Under the pieces are notes generated by a model. That model was given only the letters and a program-made list of their open reading frames with translations. It had not been told where the DNA came from and ran no database searches. Below are positions 48,132-57,754 of a DNA stretch of 64,000 nt, one piece after another; within the stretch, counting starts at the first letter, position 1, and every line of letters begins with the position of its first letter. The stretch covers positions 1 through 64,000 of the forward strand of contig CALLVX010000072.1 of NCBI GenBank assembly GCA_938010765.1, written 5' to 3'. The DNA comes from an uncultured Flavobacteriaceae bacterium. Lineage in GTDB: Bacteria > Bacteroidota > Bacteroidia > Flavobacteriales > Flavobacteriaceae. A program made the position numbers and the translations under genes.

Positions 48132-49142
48132 TTGAAAACCATCAACATAGGTATTAACGGGTTTGGCAGAATTGGTAGAACCTTATTTCGCCTATTGAAC
48201 AAACAACCGCATCTTCGGGTAGTCGCCATTAACGATCTTGCCGACAGCAGAACGCTTTCCCATCTGCTGAAATATGATAGTATACACGGCGTTTTTCACA
48301 AAGAAATCGGTTATAATGAAAAGCATATTTTGGTCGAGGAGGAAGCCATACGGCTTTTGAATGCCGATAGGCCCGAGAACATTGACTGGGCATCGCAAAA
48401 AGTAGATATTGTAGTAGAAGCTACCGGAAAATTCAAGACCTCAGCGGCCTTAAGGCCTCATTTGGAAAATGGGGCAAAAAAGGTGATTTTATCGGTTCCA
48501 CCAGCGGATGACGGTATCAAAATGATTGTTTTTGGCATTAATGAGGAAATAGTAACAAAAGAGGATGACATCTTATCAAATGCTTCTTGTACCACCAACA
48601 ACGCAGCACCTATGATTCAGGTGATTAACGAGTTATGCGGAATTGAACAGGCTTATATTACAACCATTCATTCGTATACCACCGATCAAAGTTTGCATGA
48701 TCAACCGCATCACGATTTGCGGAGGGCGAGGGCAGCTTCACAGTCAATCGTTCCCACTACCACAGGGGCAGCAAAGGCCCTTACACGCATTTTCCCAGAG
48801 CTTTCCGAAGTAATTGGTGGCTGCGGAATACGGGTGCCGGTACCTAATGGGTCTTTGACCGATATCACTTTTAACGTAAAAAGAGCTACTTCGATTGAAG
48901 AAATAAATAGTACTTTTAAAAGAATTTCACATAACGAGCTGAAAAACATACTTTTATATACCGAAGACCCCATTGTTTCTATCGACATAAACAATAGTTG
49001 TTATTCTTGTACGTTTGACTCACAGATGACTTCCGTAATCGGCACCATGGTCAAGATCATAGGCTGGTACGATAATGAAACGGGATACAGCAGTCGAATT
49101 GTAGATCTAATGAATCTATTGGTCGATAAAAAGTTTATTTGA
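48132..49142 (+). CDS. gap: glyceraldehyde-3-phosphate dehydrogenase
   Basis: INIGINGFGRIGRTLFR, SNASCTTNNAAP, HSYTTDQ; TTG start. Confidence 0.93.
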   Translation: MKTINIGINGFGRIGRTLFRLLNKQPHLRVVAINDLADSRTLSHLLKYDSIHGVFHKEIGYNEKHILVEEEAIRLLNADRPENIDWASQKVDIVVEATGKFKTSAALRPHLENGAKKVILSVPPADDGIKMIVFGINEEIVTKEDDILSNASCTTNNAAPMIQVINELCGIEQAYITTIHSYTTDQSLHDQPHHDLRRARAASQSIVPTTTGAAKALTRIFPELSEVIGGCGIRVPVPNGSLTDITFNVKRATSIEEINSTFKRISHNELKNILLYTEDPIVSIDINNSCYSCTFDSQMTSVIGTMVKIIGWYDNETGYSSRIVDLMNLLVDKKFI

Positions 49143-51370
49143 AAACGAACTACCTACATATACGTCGTTTACTATGCTGCCTTTTGTTGGTCTACTTCGG
49201 TATGGGTACAATTCTCCAAGCCCAAGAAGCGCAGGATACGGTACCGACGAAAAGTGTAGCCGCCTACTTCGAAGAAGCAAGAACCTTTCGGCATCAAAAC
49301 AAAATGGATATGGCCCTGTCGGCCTTAGAGAATGCGGCCAAGGTAGCAGAGAAGAATGACAACATGAAATCGGTCATCGATGCATGGCACAAGTTCTCTA
49401 TTATTTACCTAGAACTTGGTAAGAAAAGTAACTCTGAAGTCTATTGGGACCGTGCGAATGTGCAATTGAAGGAAATGGAGTATCCTTTTGGTGATGCCAT
49501 GGACAAATATATAGGCGCCCTTTATATGTTCGGGGAGAAAAATAACTTTCAGGCCATTGTCGAATTAAATGATGCCCGCCAATTCAGTAATGATCGAAAC
49601 CTTGTCAACAACATATTGCTGGCAGAAGGGAATATTTTTTTAGGTCTTGAAAAGTACGACGTAGCTACGAAGAATTTTAATTCGTTAATCATCAATACCG
49701 ACCCTTACGAACAAGAATATCTATCTACCAAAGCCAGTTTGGGACTTGCCAAATTGTATTTGGCAACCGAGGAATTGGAAGAGAGCGCTTACAATGCTGA
49801 AAATGCCTTAAAAATGGCAAAAGAGCATCAGTTTTTTGTTGAAAGTGTCACTGCTAATGAGTTATTGTCAAAAATTTATGCCCGTATGGGGAGCTACAAT
49901 CATGCATGGCAAAACGAACGCAATCTTAATACCATCAAAGACTCGCTCTTTACCCTAGCCAAATTGAAGAATGAATCAAAGGCTGCAGAAAAAATACAAT
50001 ACAATTTCTTCGTTGATGAAATTGCGCGACTAGAACAGAAAAATGAAGAGTTGAGCCAAGAAGCTCGAAGTTCTGAGTTGACGGCTATCTTAACCTCAGC
50101 ATTTTTGACCATTATTTCATTGTTGGCCGTTTCCCTGTACCGAAACAATCAAATAAAACTAAAGACAAACGATCTGTTACAAACCAAGAATAATGAATTG
50201 CAGTCGGCCAGAGATGCTGCCGTACAGGCCATGGAAGCCAAAACCAATTTTCTTTCTACCGTAAGCCACGAACTACGAACACCGCTCTATGCTGTAACCG
50301 GGCTTACCCATTTGCTGCTTGAGGAGAACCCTAGTAAAAATCAAAAAGAGCATTTAAAAGCTCTAAAATTCTCCGGTGACTACTTACTGAATTTCATCAA
50401 CGACATTTTGCATATTAATAAGATCGACGCGGACAAGCTTGAACCTTTGGCCATTGAATTCAATTTAAAGAAGGTGCTTAAAGAAGTAATCGACTCTTTG
50501 CAACAAAGTGCCAAGGAGAATAAGACACAAATTGTCTTGGAATATGATGATACTATCCCATCCTATTTGATGAGCGACCCATTAAAATTATCACAAGTGT
50601 TTATGAACCTCGTTGGGAATGCCCTAAAGTTCACCAAGAACGGAGAGGTGAAAGTCATTGCCAAGTTGATGAAGAAATTCGAAGAAGATGTTACTCTTTA
50701 TTTTGAGGTTGTTGACAATGGCATCGGTATTTCCAAAGACCAGCAAGAAAGTATTTTTGATGGTTTTGAACAAGGTTCTATACAAATCAATAGAGAATAT
50801 GGCGGTACCGGTCTCGGGCTCACTATCGTAAAGAGCCTTTTGGGCTTATTCGGAAGTAAAATTCAATTAGAAAGTGAACTTGGACAGGGAAGTTCGTTCT
50901 TTTTTGAATTAAAACTAAAAAGTAAAGACAGTGTTGTTGATGATGTTCCATTTGAGATTACCGAGAAGAACTATGTTTTCAAGGGGCTCCACATCCTTAT
51001 TGTTGAAGACAACAAGATAAATCAAGTGATTACCAAAAAGATGCTTTCTAAGAAAGAAATCACGAGCGCTATTGCTAGCAACGGCACCGACGCTGTTGAG
51101 ATGGCCAAGGAAAATAGCTATGATGCCATCCTAATGGATATTCATATGCCCGGTATTAGCGGGGAAGAGGCCACCATCGAAATCAGAAAATTTGATACTA
51201 CTATTCCCATCATCGCCTTGACCGCAATTTCTTTGGATGATAGTTTGGAAAGTTTCTATGCAGCGGGTTGTGATGACGTAGTGACCAAACCGTTTAAACC
51301 AGAAGTATTCTATCAAAAAATAGGTGAGAATATTTTTGACAAAAAAAGAATTAAGAATACCGCTTCATAA
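49139..51370 (+). CDS. TPR-containing hybrid sensor histidine kinase/response regulator
   Basis: N-terminal TPR region, FLSTVSHELRTPLYAVTGL H-box, HATPase, C-terminal receiver HILIVEDNKINQ...AILMDIHMPGISG. Confidence 0.92.
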   Translation: MKTNYLHIRRLLCCLLLVYFGMGTILQAQEAQDTVPTKSVAAYFEEARTFRHQNKMDMALSALENAAKVAEKNDNMKSVIDAWHKFSIIYLELGKKSNSEVYWDRANVQLKEMEYPFGDAMDKYIGALYMFGEKNNFQAIVELNDARQFSNDRNLVNNILLAEGNIFLGLEKYDVATKNFNSLIINTDPYEQEYLSTKASLGLAKLYLATEELEESAYNAENALKMAKEHQFFVESVTANELLSKIYARMGSYNHAWQNERNLNTIKDSLFTLAKLKNESKAAEKIQYNFFVDEIARLEQKNEELSQEARSSELTAILTSAFLTIISLLAVSLYRNNQIKLKTNDLLQTKNNELQSARDAAVQAMEAKTNFLSTVSHELRTPLYAVTGLTHLLLEENPSKNQKEHLKALKFSGDYLLNFINDILHINKIDADKLEPLAIEFNLKKVLKEVIDSLQQSAKENKTQIVLEYDDTIPSYLMSDPLKLSQVFMNLVGNALKFTKNGEVKVIAKLMKKFEEDVTLYFEVVDNGIGISKDQQESIFDGFEQGSIQINREYGGTGLGLTIVKSLLGLFGSKIQLESELGQGSSFFFELKLKSKDSVVDDVPFEITEKNYVFKGLHILIVEDNKINQVITKKMLSKKEITSAIASNGTDAVEMAKENSYDAILMDIHMPGISGEEATIEIRKFDTTIPIIALTAISLDDSLESFYAAGCDDVVTKPFKPEVFYQKIGENIFDKKRIKNTAS

Positions 51371-52415
51371 AACGGTGGATTTCTGCTACTAAAAATGTCC
51401 CTTGCTCCTCAAAAAATCGATGTCGTATCGGTAGATAATATAGGTTTTTCACCTTGCCCGCAAGACGAACATAATCTTTTTCGGTAGTAATAATTTTTGC
51501 TTTCCCGTTCAATTTTCGCAACTCCTTTTCGGTAAAAAAATGGTGATCGGAAAATTGCAAGTGCTCATAAACGAGCTGCTGATCATTTAGGTATCGAAGA
51601 AGTGGTTTCGGATTCGCTATCCCGGTAACCAAGGTGATATTTTCCTTAAAAAAAGAAAGCGGTCGTAGACCTTCTGGTCCTGTCAGCTCCTCTGCATAGG
51701 CTAAATAGGAGAACAGCACATCTTGGTATGTTTTCGGTTTAAGGCGTTTGCGAATGCGTTCACGGTCTTCCAACGATAAATCTAGCGGGCATTTAGTTAC
51801 AACAATCAAATGTGCTCTTTGTGCTTCTTGTCGACTATCTCGCAAATCTCCCGTGGGTAGATACTGATCATCAACATAAAGTTTTTCGTAGGCTGTTAGT
51901 AAAATATACAATCCGGCCTTCACTTTCCGATGTTGGTAGGCATCATCTAGCAATACCATTCCCGGCGCTACCGTATCTTCGAGCCGTGCAATCCCATTTT
52001 GCCTATCGGCATCTACCGCAACGGTCACCCCTGGAAACTTTCGATATATCTGAAAAGGTTCATCACCTAAATCGGCAACAGTGCTTTTTTTGTTTGCCAA
52101 TACAAAACCTGTCGACTTTCTTTTATAACCTCGACTTAAAACAGCAAGCTTGTAAGAGTCTTGCAATGCATCGATCAAGAATTCGATCATCGGGGTTTTT
52201 CCGGTTCCTCCCACACTTAAATTGCCCACACAAATAGTGGGAGTTTCAAAAGTTTTGGAACGAAACCATTCTTGATCGAACGCATAATTTCGAAGGCGAA
52301 CGACCATGCCATAGATCCAAGAAATCGGAAATGCTATTTTGCGAAGTATTTGCACAGCAACGAAAATATATATTTTTGAACTGACTGCAACCTTTTCTTT
52401 TACCGGTCTTTTCAT
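51351..52415 (-). CDS. lpxK: tetraacyldisaccharide 4'-kinase
   Basis: TICVGNLSVGGTGKTPMIEFLI; LLDDAYQHRKVKAG. Confidence 0.94.
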   Translation of the reverse strand: MKRPVKEKVAVSSKIYIFVAVQILRKIAFPISWIYGMVVRLRNYAFDQEWFRSKTFETPTICVGNLSVGGTGKTPMIEFLIDALQDSYKLAVLSRGYKRKSTGFVLANKKSTVADLGDEPFQIYRKFPGVTVAVDADRQNGIARLEDTVAPGMVLLDDAYQHRKVKAGLYILLTAYEKLYVDDQYLPTGDLRDSRQEAQRAHLIVVTKCPLDLSLEDRERIRKRLKPKTYQDVLFSYLAYAEELTGPEGLRPLSFFKENITLVTGIANPKPLLRYLNDQQLVYEHLQFSDHHFFTEKELRKLNGKAKIITTEKDYVRLAGKVKNLYYLPIRHRFFEEQGTFLVAEIHRFMKRYS

Positions 52416-52498
52416 TGTTTCAAATGTAAACGCCTTCGTTTATAGCAATTGAAGCCCCACCCGGGATCAATTCAAAGTAGAATGTCAAAATCAGTTCC

Positions 52499-52506
52499 TA
52501 TCTTTG
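52499..52506 (+). promoter_or_regulatory. TAnnTTTG -7 box
   Basis: TATCTTTG, 20 bp before the ATG at 52526. Confidence 0.45.
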
Positions 52507-52525
52507 AGACACTTAGTAAAACAAA

Positions 52526-53620
52526 ATGATTGTAAAAGATGTGACCACGCTGCTCGAAGAACTGGCCCCTTTGGCCCAAGCAGAGGATTTTGATAATGTA
52601 GGACTGTTGGTAGGTAGCTACGAGACCAAAGTTTCCGGGGTACTGGTAACGCTAGATACTTTGGAAAATGTGATCGATGAGGCCATAGCCAAAAAATGCA
52701 ACCTGATCGTGAGTTTTCATCCTATCATTTTTGGGGGCTTAAAAAAACTCAATGGCACGAATTACGTTGAACGTGTGGTTATCAAGGCAATTCGAAATCA
52801 CATTGCTATTTATAGTATGCATACGGCCTTGGACAATTCGCCCCAAGGCGTTAATGCAAAAATCTGCGAGGTGCTCGGTATCCAAAACCCAAAAATTTTA
52901 ATCCCCAAACAAGCGACCGTTAAAAAATTGACCACCTATGTTCCCAAAGATACGGCAACAGCCCTGAAAAAGGCGCTATTTACCGCAGGGGCTGGGAATA
53001 TGGGCAATTACAGTCATTGTAGTTTTACCACAGAAGGTGTTGGCAGTTATCGGGCTGGCGAAGCCGCAAAACCCACAAAAGGAGAAATCGGAAAAACACA
53101 TTATGAAGAAGAAATGCGAATCAATATGATCTTCGCGCCAACCAAAGAAAGAGCAGTGCTTGCCGCACTCTTTAAAAACCACCCGTACGAAGAGGTTGCT
53201 TATGAAGTGTTGACCTTAGAGAACAAAGACGGCAGTATTGGCATGGGAATGATCGGTGATTTAAAAGTACCCTTAAAGGGGCTTGCCTTTTTACAGGATT
53301 TGAAAACTCGCATGAAAGCGAACGGAATACGATATTCGGGGAATGCGAACAGGCAGGTAGCACGTATCGCTGTTTTAGGAGGTAGCGGTGCCTTTGCCAT
53401 CGAAGCCGCCAAAGCAGCAGGAGCCGATGTTCTGGTCACAGCCGATATCAAATACCACGAATACTATCAAGAGGAAGGTAAAATGTTGATAACCGATATC
53501 GGACACTATGAAACTGAGCAGTTTACAAAAAATCTTTTAGTTGATTATCTTACGAAAAAAATGCCTAATTTTGCAGTCCGTTTATCGGAAAGCAAAACGA
53601 ATCCAATCAATTATTTATAA
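52526..53620 (+). CDS. Nif3-like dinuclear metal center protein
   Basis: AEDFDNVGLLVG, SFHPIIFGGLKKL, YSMHTALDN, DIGHYETEQF. Confidence 0.93.
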   Translation: MIVKDVTTLLEELAPLAQAEDFDNVGLLVGSYETKVSGVLVTLDTLENVIDEAIAKKCNLIVSFHPIIFGGLKKLNGTNYVERVVIKAIRNHIAIYSMHTALDNSPQGVNAKICEVLGIQNPKILIPKQATVKKLTTYVPKDTATALKKALFTAGAGNMGNYSHCSFTTEGVGSYRAGEAAKPTKGEIGKTHYEEEMRINMIFAPTKERAVLAALFKNHPYEEVAYEVLTLENKDGSIGMGMIGDLKVPLKGLAFLQDLKTRMKANGIRYSGNANRQVARIAVLGGSGAFAIEAAKAAGADVLVTADIKYHEYYQEEGKMLITDIGHYETEQFTKNLLVDYLTKKMPNFAVRLSESKTNPINYL

Positions 53621-53622
53621 GT

Positions 53623-54402
53623 ATGGCAAAAAAAGCAGAAGCAACGGTAGAAGAAAAGTTAAGGGCATTGTATGATTTGCAATTAATCGATTCTAGAGTT
53701 GATGAGATTCGCAATGTACGCGGAGAGCTTCCTTTGGAAGTCGAAGATCTTGAAGATGAAGTATTGGGCCTTAAGACCAGGATGGATAAGTTAAAGACCG
53801 ATGTGGAAACGATCAACTATGAGATTGGTGCTAAAAAGAATCTGATCGAAGAGGCGAAAGTATTAATTAAAAAATACGCCGAACAACAGAAGAATGTCCG
53901 TAACAGTAGGGAGTTCAACTCGATCAGCAAGGAATTGGAATTTCAAGAATTGGAAATTCAACTGGCCGAAAAGAATATCAAGGAATTCAAAGTACAGATA
54001 GAACAGAAAAAAATAGTAGTTAGCGAAACCAAGGAAAAGTTAGGAGAGCGTGATAGCCACTTAAAACACAAGAAAAGTGAACTTGATGCTATCTTGGCAG
54101 AAACCGAGAAAGAGGAAAAAGCGCTTTTGTTGAAATCAGAAAAATTCCAACAAGATATTGAGGAGCGTTTAGTGAAGGCATATGCTCGTATCAGAAGAAA
54201 CGTTAAGAACGGTCTTGCAGTGGTACCGATCGAAAGAGGCGCTTCGGGCGGTTCTTTCTTTACCATTCCACCACAGGTGCAGGTAGAGATTGCTTCCAGA
54301 AAGAAAATAATTACTGACGAGCATAGTGGTCGTATCTTGGTCGATCCGGTTTTAGCCGAAGAAGAGCAAATAAAAATGCAAAAGATGTTCTCAAGTCTGT
54401 AA
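53623..54402 (+). CDS. coiled-coil protein of the C4-type zinc-ribbon (CT398-like) family, ribbon cysteines absent
   Basis: Long coiled coil; C-terminal GASGGSFFTIPPQVQVEIASRKKIITDEHSGRILV aligns to the usual CxxC...CxxCGRIL ribbon without cysteines. Confidence 0.8.
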   Translation: MAKKAEATVEEKLRALYDLQLIDSRVDEIRNVRGELPLEVEDLEDEVLGLKTRMDKLKTDVETINYEIGAKKNLIEEAKVLIKKYAEQQKNVRNSREFNSISKELEFQELEIQLAEKNIKEFKVQIEQKKIVVSETKEKLGERDSHLKHKKSELDAILAETEKEEKALLLKSEKFQQDIEERLVKAYARIRRNVKNGLAVVPIERGASGGSFFTIPPQVQVEIASRKKIITDEHSGRILVDPVLAEEEQIKMQKMFSSL

Positions 54403-54423
54403 CGACTTTATTCAATAAATACC

Positions 54424-54457
54424 AAGCCATCCTGAATTCTCAAGATGGCTTTTTTTG
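54424..54457 (+). terminator. terminator hairpin
   Basis: AAGCCATC-CTGAATTCTCAA-GATGGCTTTTTTT. Confidence 0.75.
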
Positions 54458-54469
54458 TACCTTAAATTT

Positions 54470-54829
54470 ATGAAACCAAAATTCACTTTTATTGAAATTG
54501 TATTTCTTGCCCTAGCATTCTTAGGCATATGCACTACTTGGTACTATAACATTTTGTTTTATTTAGAGGTAGGTGACACCTCTATTGGTAACTTCTTTGC
54601 CCTTACCAAGACCACCTTACCGGCAAAATCGATCAATGCCGATATTGCAGTAGTAGCCATTGCCTTTGTAGTATGGATCGTGTATGAGGCAAGGAAATTG
54701 AGGATGAAACATTGGTGGATTTTTATTCCACTTACTTTTTTGGTAGCGCTAGCATGTAGTTTTCCGTTATTTCTGTTTTTTCGAGAACGTAGGATTCGCA
54801 GAGCGCACAATTTATCAAAGCAACCCTAG
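54470..54829 (+). CDS. DUF2834 domain-containing membrane protein
   Basis: FLALAFLGICTTWYYNILFYLE...DIAVVAIAFVVWIVYEARKLRMKHWWIFIPLTFLVALACSFPLFLFFRER. Confidence 0.82.
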   Translation: MKPKFTFIEIVFLALAFLGICTTWYYNILFYLEVGDTSIGNFFALTKTTLPAKSINADIAVVAIAFVVWIVYEARKLRMKHWWIFIPLTFLVALACSFPLFLFFRERRIRRAHNLSKQP

Positions 54830-56155
54830 TATTTTCTTCTCTATAACCTCACTATCCCATTGCTCCTCAATATTGGGGAGTTGCATTATTTGCTGCATAA
54901 TCGCCTCTTGGGCATCGCCAATCGCCAAAGCTTCTGTGTAGGGACGTGCTGAAAAAGTAACTCTCGAGTAGACCGGTATCCACTTATCAGGATATTTGGT
55001 CGCAAAACGTTTTTCGATTTTCTTTTGAAGCAAGAACCTCGGATCGGCAGTTTTACTGCTCATTTCTACAAAATTTCGATAACTAAGCTCTGCTATGGCA
55101 TCTGCATTTGGCTTACGCATACGTTGGTACTCCCTAAAAATGCCTTCCCAATCATCACCTAGCTTTGCTATGATTTCATTCAAAACAAAAATATCCTCGA
55201 AACCGGCATTCATTCCCTGCCCATAAAAAGGTACCACGGCATGTGCAGAATCCCCAACCAGGGCAACCTTGTCCCAATACGTCCATGGGTGGCATTTCAT
55301 GGTAACCATAGCACTTGTCGGGTTATTGAAAAAGTCTTCCAAAAGATCATCCATCACCTGCATGACGTTTGGAAAATGTTTGGAAAAAAAAGTCTTTGCC
55401 TGCGCTATGGTTTGCAGTTTTTCAAAGGAGATTTCTCCTTCAAAAGGCATGAACAAAGTACATGTAAAGCTACCATCGATATTAGGCATGGCTATTAACA
55501 TGAACTTGCCCCGAGGCCAGATATGAAACGAATGTTTATCGAGTTTGTGGCTACCATCTTCATTTGGTGGTATTCGAAGCTCTTTATACCCCACATCTAT
55601 AAAATCTTGGGAATAATCAAAACGACTTCGTCGTTGCATTTTATGTCGCACCCTCGAAAAAGCACCATCGCAACCAAACACCATATCATATTGGTACTCT
55701 TCCCACTTTCCCTTTTCGCTATTGCCGGTATATATTTTGGCTTCCGGAAGGTTAATATCCCATACTTTTTCCTCAAACCGAAACGCAACTCCGGCGATTT
55801 CCGCCAAATCGATCATCTTACGGTTGAGTACTCCTCTGGAAATAGACCAAATTGCTTCTCCCTCCTTTCCATAAGGCTGAAAGTATTGCTCTTGGCCGAC
55901 AACATGCATCGCCCTTTTATCCAACGGAATGGCAATTGTCTTAATTTGATCTTCAATCCCTACTGCTTGTAGGGCATTCCAACCGCGATTACTCATGGCC
56001 AAATTGATCGATCGCCCTGAAAATTGAACATTTCGAATATCTGGCCTGCGATCGAATACGGTAATTGTATGCCCTAACTTCTTAAGGTATAATGCCAACA
56101 AAGACCCCACGAGCCCTGAACCAATTATCGCAATGTTTTTGGGAGTTTGTTTCAT
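54815..56155 (-). CDS. kmo: kynurenine 3-monooxygenase (FAD-dependent)
   Basis: IIGSGLVGSLLALYLKKLGHTITVFDRRPDIR, SINLAMSNRGWNAL, GDSAHAVVPFYGQGMNAGFED. Confidence 0.93.
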   Translation of the reverse strand: MKQTPKNIAIIGSGLVGSLLALYLKKLGHTITVFDRRPDIRNVQFSGRSINLAMSNRGWNALQAVGIEDQIKTIAIPLDKRAMHVVGQEQYFQPYGKEGEAIWSISRGVLNRKMIDLAEIAGVAFRFEEKVWDINLPEAKIYTGNSEKGKWEEYQYDMVFGCDGAFSRVRHKMQRRSRFDYSQDFIDVGYKELRIPPNEDGSHKLDKHSFHIWPRGKFMLIAMPNIDGSFTCTLFMPFEGEISFEKLQTIAQAKTFFSKHFPNVMQVMDDLLEDFFNNPTSAMVTMKCHPWTYWDKVALVGDSAHAVVPFYGQGMNAGFEDIFVLNEIIAKLGDDWEGIFREYQRMRKPNADAIAELSYRNFVEMSSKTADPRFLLQKKIEKRFATKYPDKWIPVYSRVTFSARPYTEALAIGDAQEAIMQQIMQLPNIEEQWDSEVIEKKILGLL

Positions 56156-56348
56156 AACCTTATACTATCATCTATCCTATAAACGCTAAAGATAACAAAA
56201 TACCCAGGGTTTGATACACCCCTTTTTACCGTCACTCAACATAGCGTAAAAGCTTCATATCCATTTTTTTAACAGGCAGGAAAAATCCAACTTCGTCTTT
56301 CATACGTATATAAAGTGAACTTCCCGCTTCGGCGCCTATATATATCCA

Positions 56349-56387
56349 AAAAAAAGTCCTTCACAGAGTATTTGCGAAGGACTTTTT
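56349..56387 (-). terminator. terminator of clpP-like gene
   Basis: AAAAAGTCCTTC-ACAGAGTATTTGC-GAAGGACTTTTT. Confidence 0.85.
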
Positions 56388-56426
56388 CATTTTAAGATAC
56401 TCTTAAAATCAAGGAGGTATTATTTT

Positions 56427-56975
56427 CTATTCTAGAATACCATCAACAATACCATAGTCGACAGACTCCTGAGCGTTCATCCAATAGTCTCTATCAAAAT
56501 CTTTTAGCACTTTTTCAAATTTTTGACCACAGTTATCTGCCAAAATTTGTGCACTCAACTCTTTCGTTTTAATTATCTCTTTTGCTTGAATCTCTATATT
56601 ACTCGCTTGCCCTCTCGCACCACCACTAGGTTGATGTATCATTACCTGTGCATGTGGTTGAATAAAACGTCTTCCCTTTTTCCCAACTGATAACAAAATA
56701 GACCCCATAGAAGCCGCCAAGCCGGTACAAATGGTCGAAACCGGACTTTTAAGAGATTTAATGGTATCGTACATTGCAAAGCCAGAAGTAACATACCCAC
56801 CCGGACTATTGATATACAGTTGAATTTCCTTATTGTTTTGCATATCTAGGTAGAGTAAACGATCAATGACATGCTTTGCGGAGTCATCATCGACCTGCCC
56901 CCAAAGAAACACCTTACGTTCCTCCAACATCTTTTCATCTATCGCTTCCTGTATTTTTCCTTTTTTAGAACTCAT
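56427..56975 (-). CDS. clpP: ClpP-family serine protease
   Basis: INSPGGYVTSGFAMYDTI, GLAASMGSILL, MIHQPSGGARGQASNIEI. Confidence 0.92.
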   Translation of the reverse strand: MSSKKGKIQEAIDEKMLEERKVFLWGQVDDDSAKHVIDRLLYLDMQNNKEIQLYINSPGGYVTSGFAMYDTIKSLKSPVSTICTGLAASMGSILLSVGKKGRRFIQPHAQVMIHQPSGGARGQASNIEIQAKEIIKTKELSAQILADNCGQKFEKVLKDFDRDYWMNAQESVDYGIVDGILE

Positions 56976-57068
56976 TCTTTAATTTTTATCAGCTCAAAAA
57001 TACTCATTTTATCGTGAAAACCGATGCCTATAAATCGTTCGATTTTCAAATCATAGCCAAAAAGCTTT

Positions 57069-57076
57069 TATCTTTG
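57069..57076 (+). promoter_or_regulatory. TAnnTTTG -7 box
   Basis: TATCTTTG, 16 bp before the ATG at 57092. Confidence 0.4.
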
Positions 57077-57091
57077 GACAAAACATTGAAA

Positions 57092-57754
57092 ATGAAGAAC
57101 TATCTAGTAACCCTGACGGTGATCGGAATGCTCTCAACAGGATTTACGTTGGTTGATCTAGAGGACACCCAAGAAACCAATATCCTCGAAAAAGTGGCTA
57201 ATGCCAATGGTTTTGAAAACTGGGAAAAAGTAGAAGAACTTACTTTCACTTTCAATGTAGATCGAGATACCACCCATTTTGAGCGCAGCTGGGTCTGGAA
57301 ACCTAAAACGAACGATATTACCGCCATTACCGCCCAAAGTACCTTGGAGTACAATTGGGCCGATATGGATAGTATCGCCAATAAAACAAATGGAGGCTTT
57401 ATCAATGACAAATATTGGCTATTGGCACCATTTCAACTGGTATGGGACAGTGATAATATTACTCATTCACTTACAATGGATGCCCAAGCTCCCATTAGCA
57501 AAAAACCAATGCAGAAACTCACCATTGTTTATGGGAACGAAGGCGGGTATACACCAGGAGATGCTTATGACTTCTATTTTGGAGACGATTTGATGGTTCA
57601 GGAATGGGTGTTTCGAAAATCAAATCAAGAGGAACCTTCTATGATGACCACTTGGGAAGACTATGAGGATATAAATGGATTAAAAGTTGCCAAAATGCAT
57701 CAGATGCCCGCTAGTAATTTCAAACTCTATTTTACTGGCGTTTCTGTTAAATGA
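57092..57754 (+). CDS. conserved hypothetical exported protein
   Basis: Signal-peptide-like MKNYLVTLTVIGMLSTGFTLV; intact ORF. Confidence 0.65.
   Translation: MKNYLVTLTVIGMLSTGFTLVDLEDTQETNILEKVANANGFENWEKVEELTFTFNVDRDTTHFERSWVWKPKTNDITAITAQSTLEYNWADMDSIANKTNGGFINDKYWLLAPFQLVWDSDNITHSLTMDAQAPISKKPMQKLTIVYGNEGGYTPGDAYDFYFGDDLMVQEWVFRKSNQEEPSMMTTWEDYEDINGLKVAKMHQMPASNFKLYFTGVSVK

Noticed and set aside
55523-55972. 149-aa plus-strand ORF
   Set aside because: Antisense to kmo; no motif support
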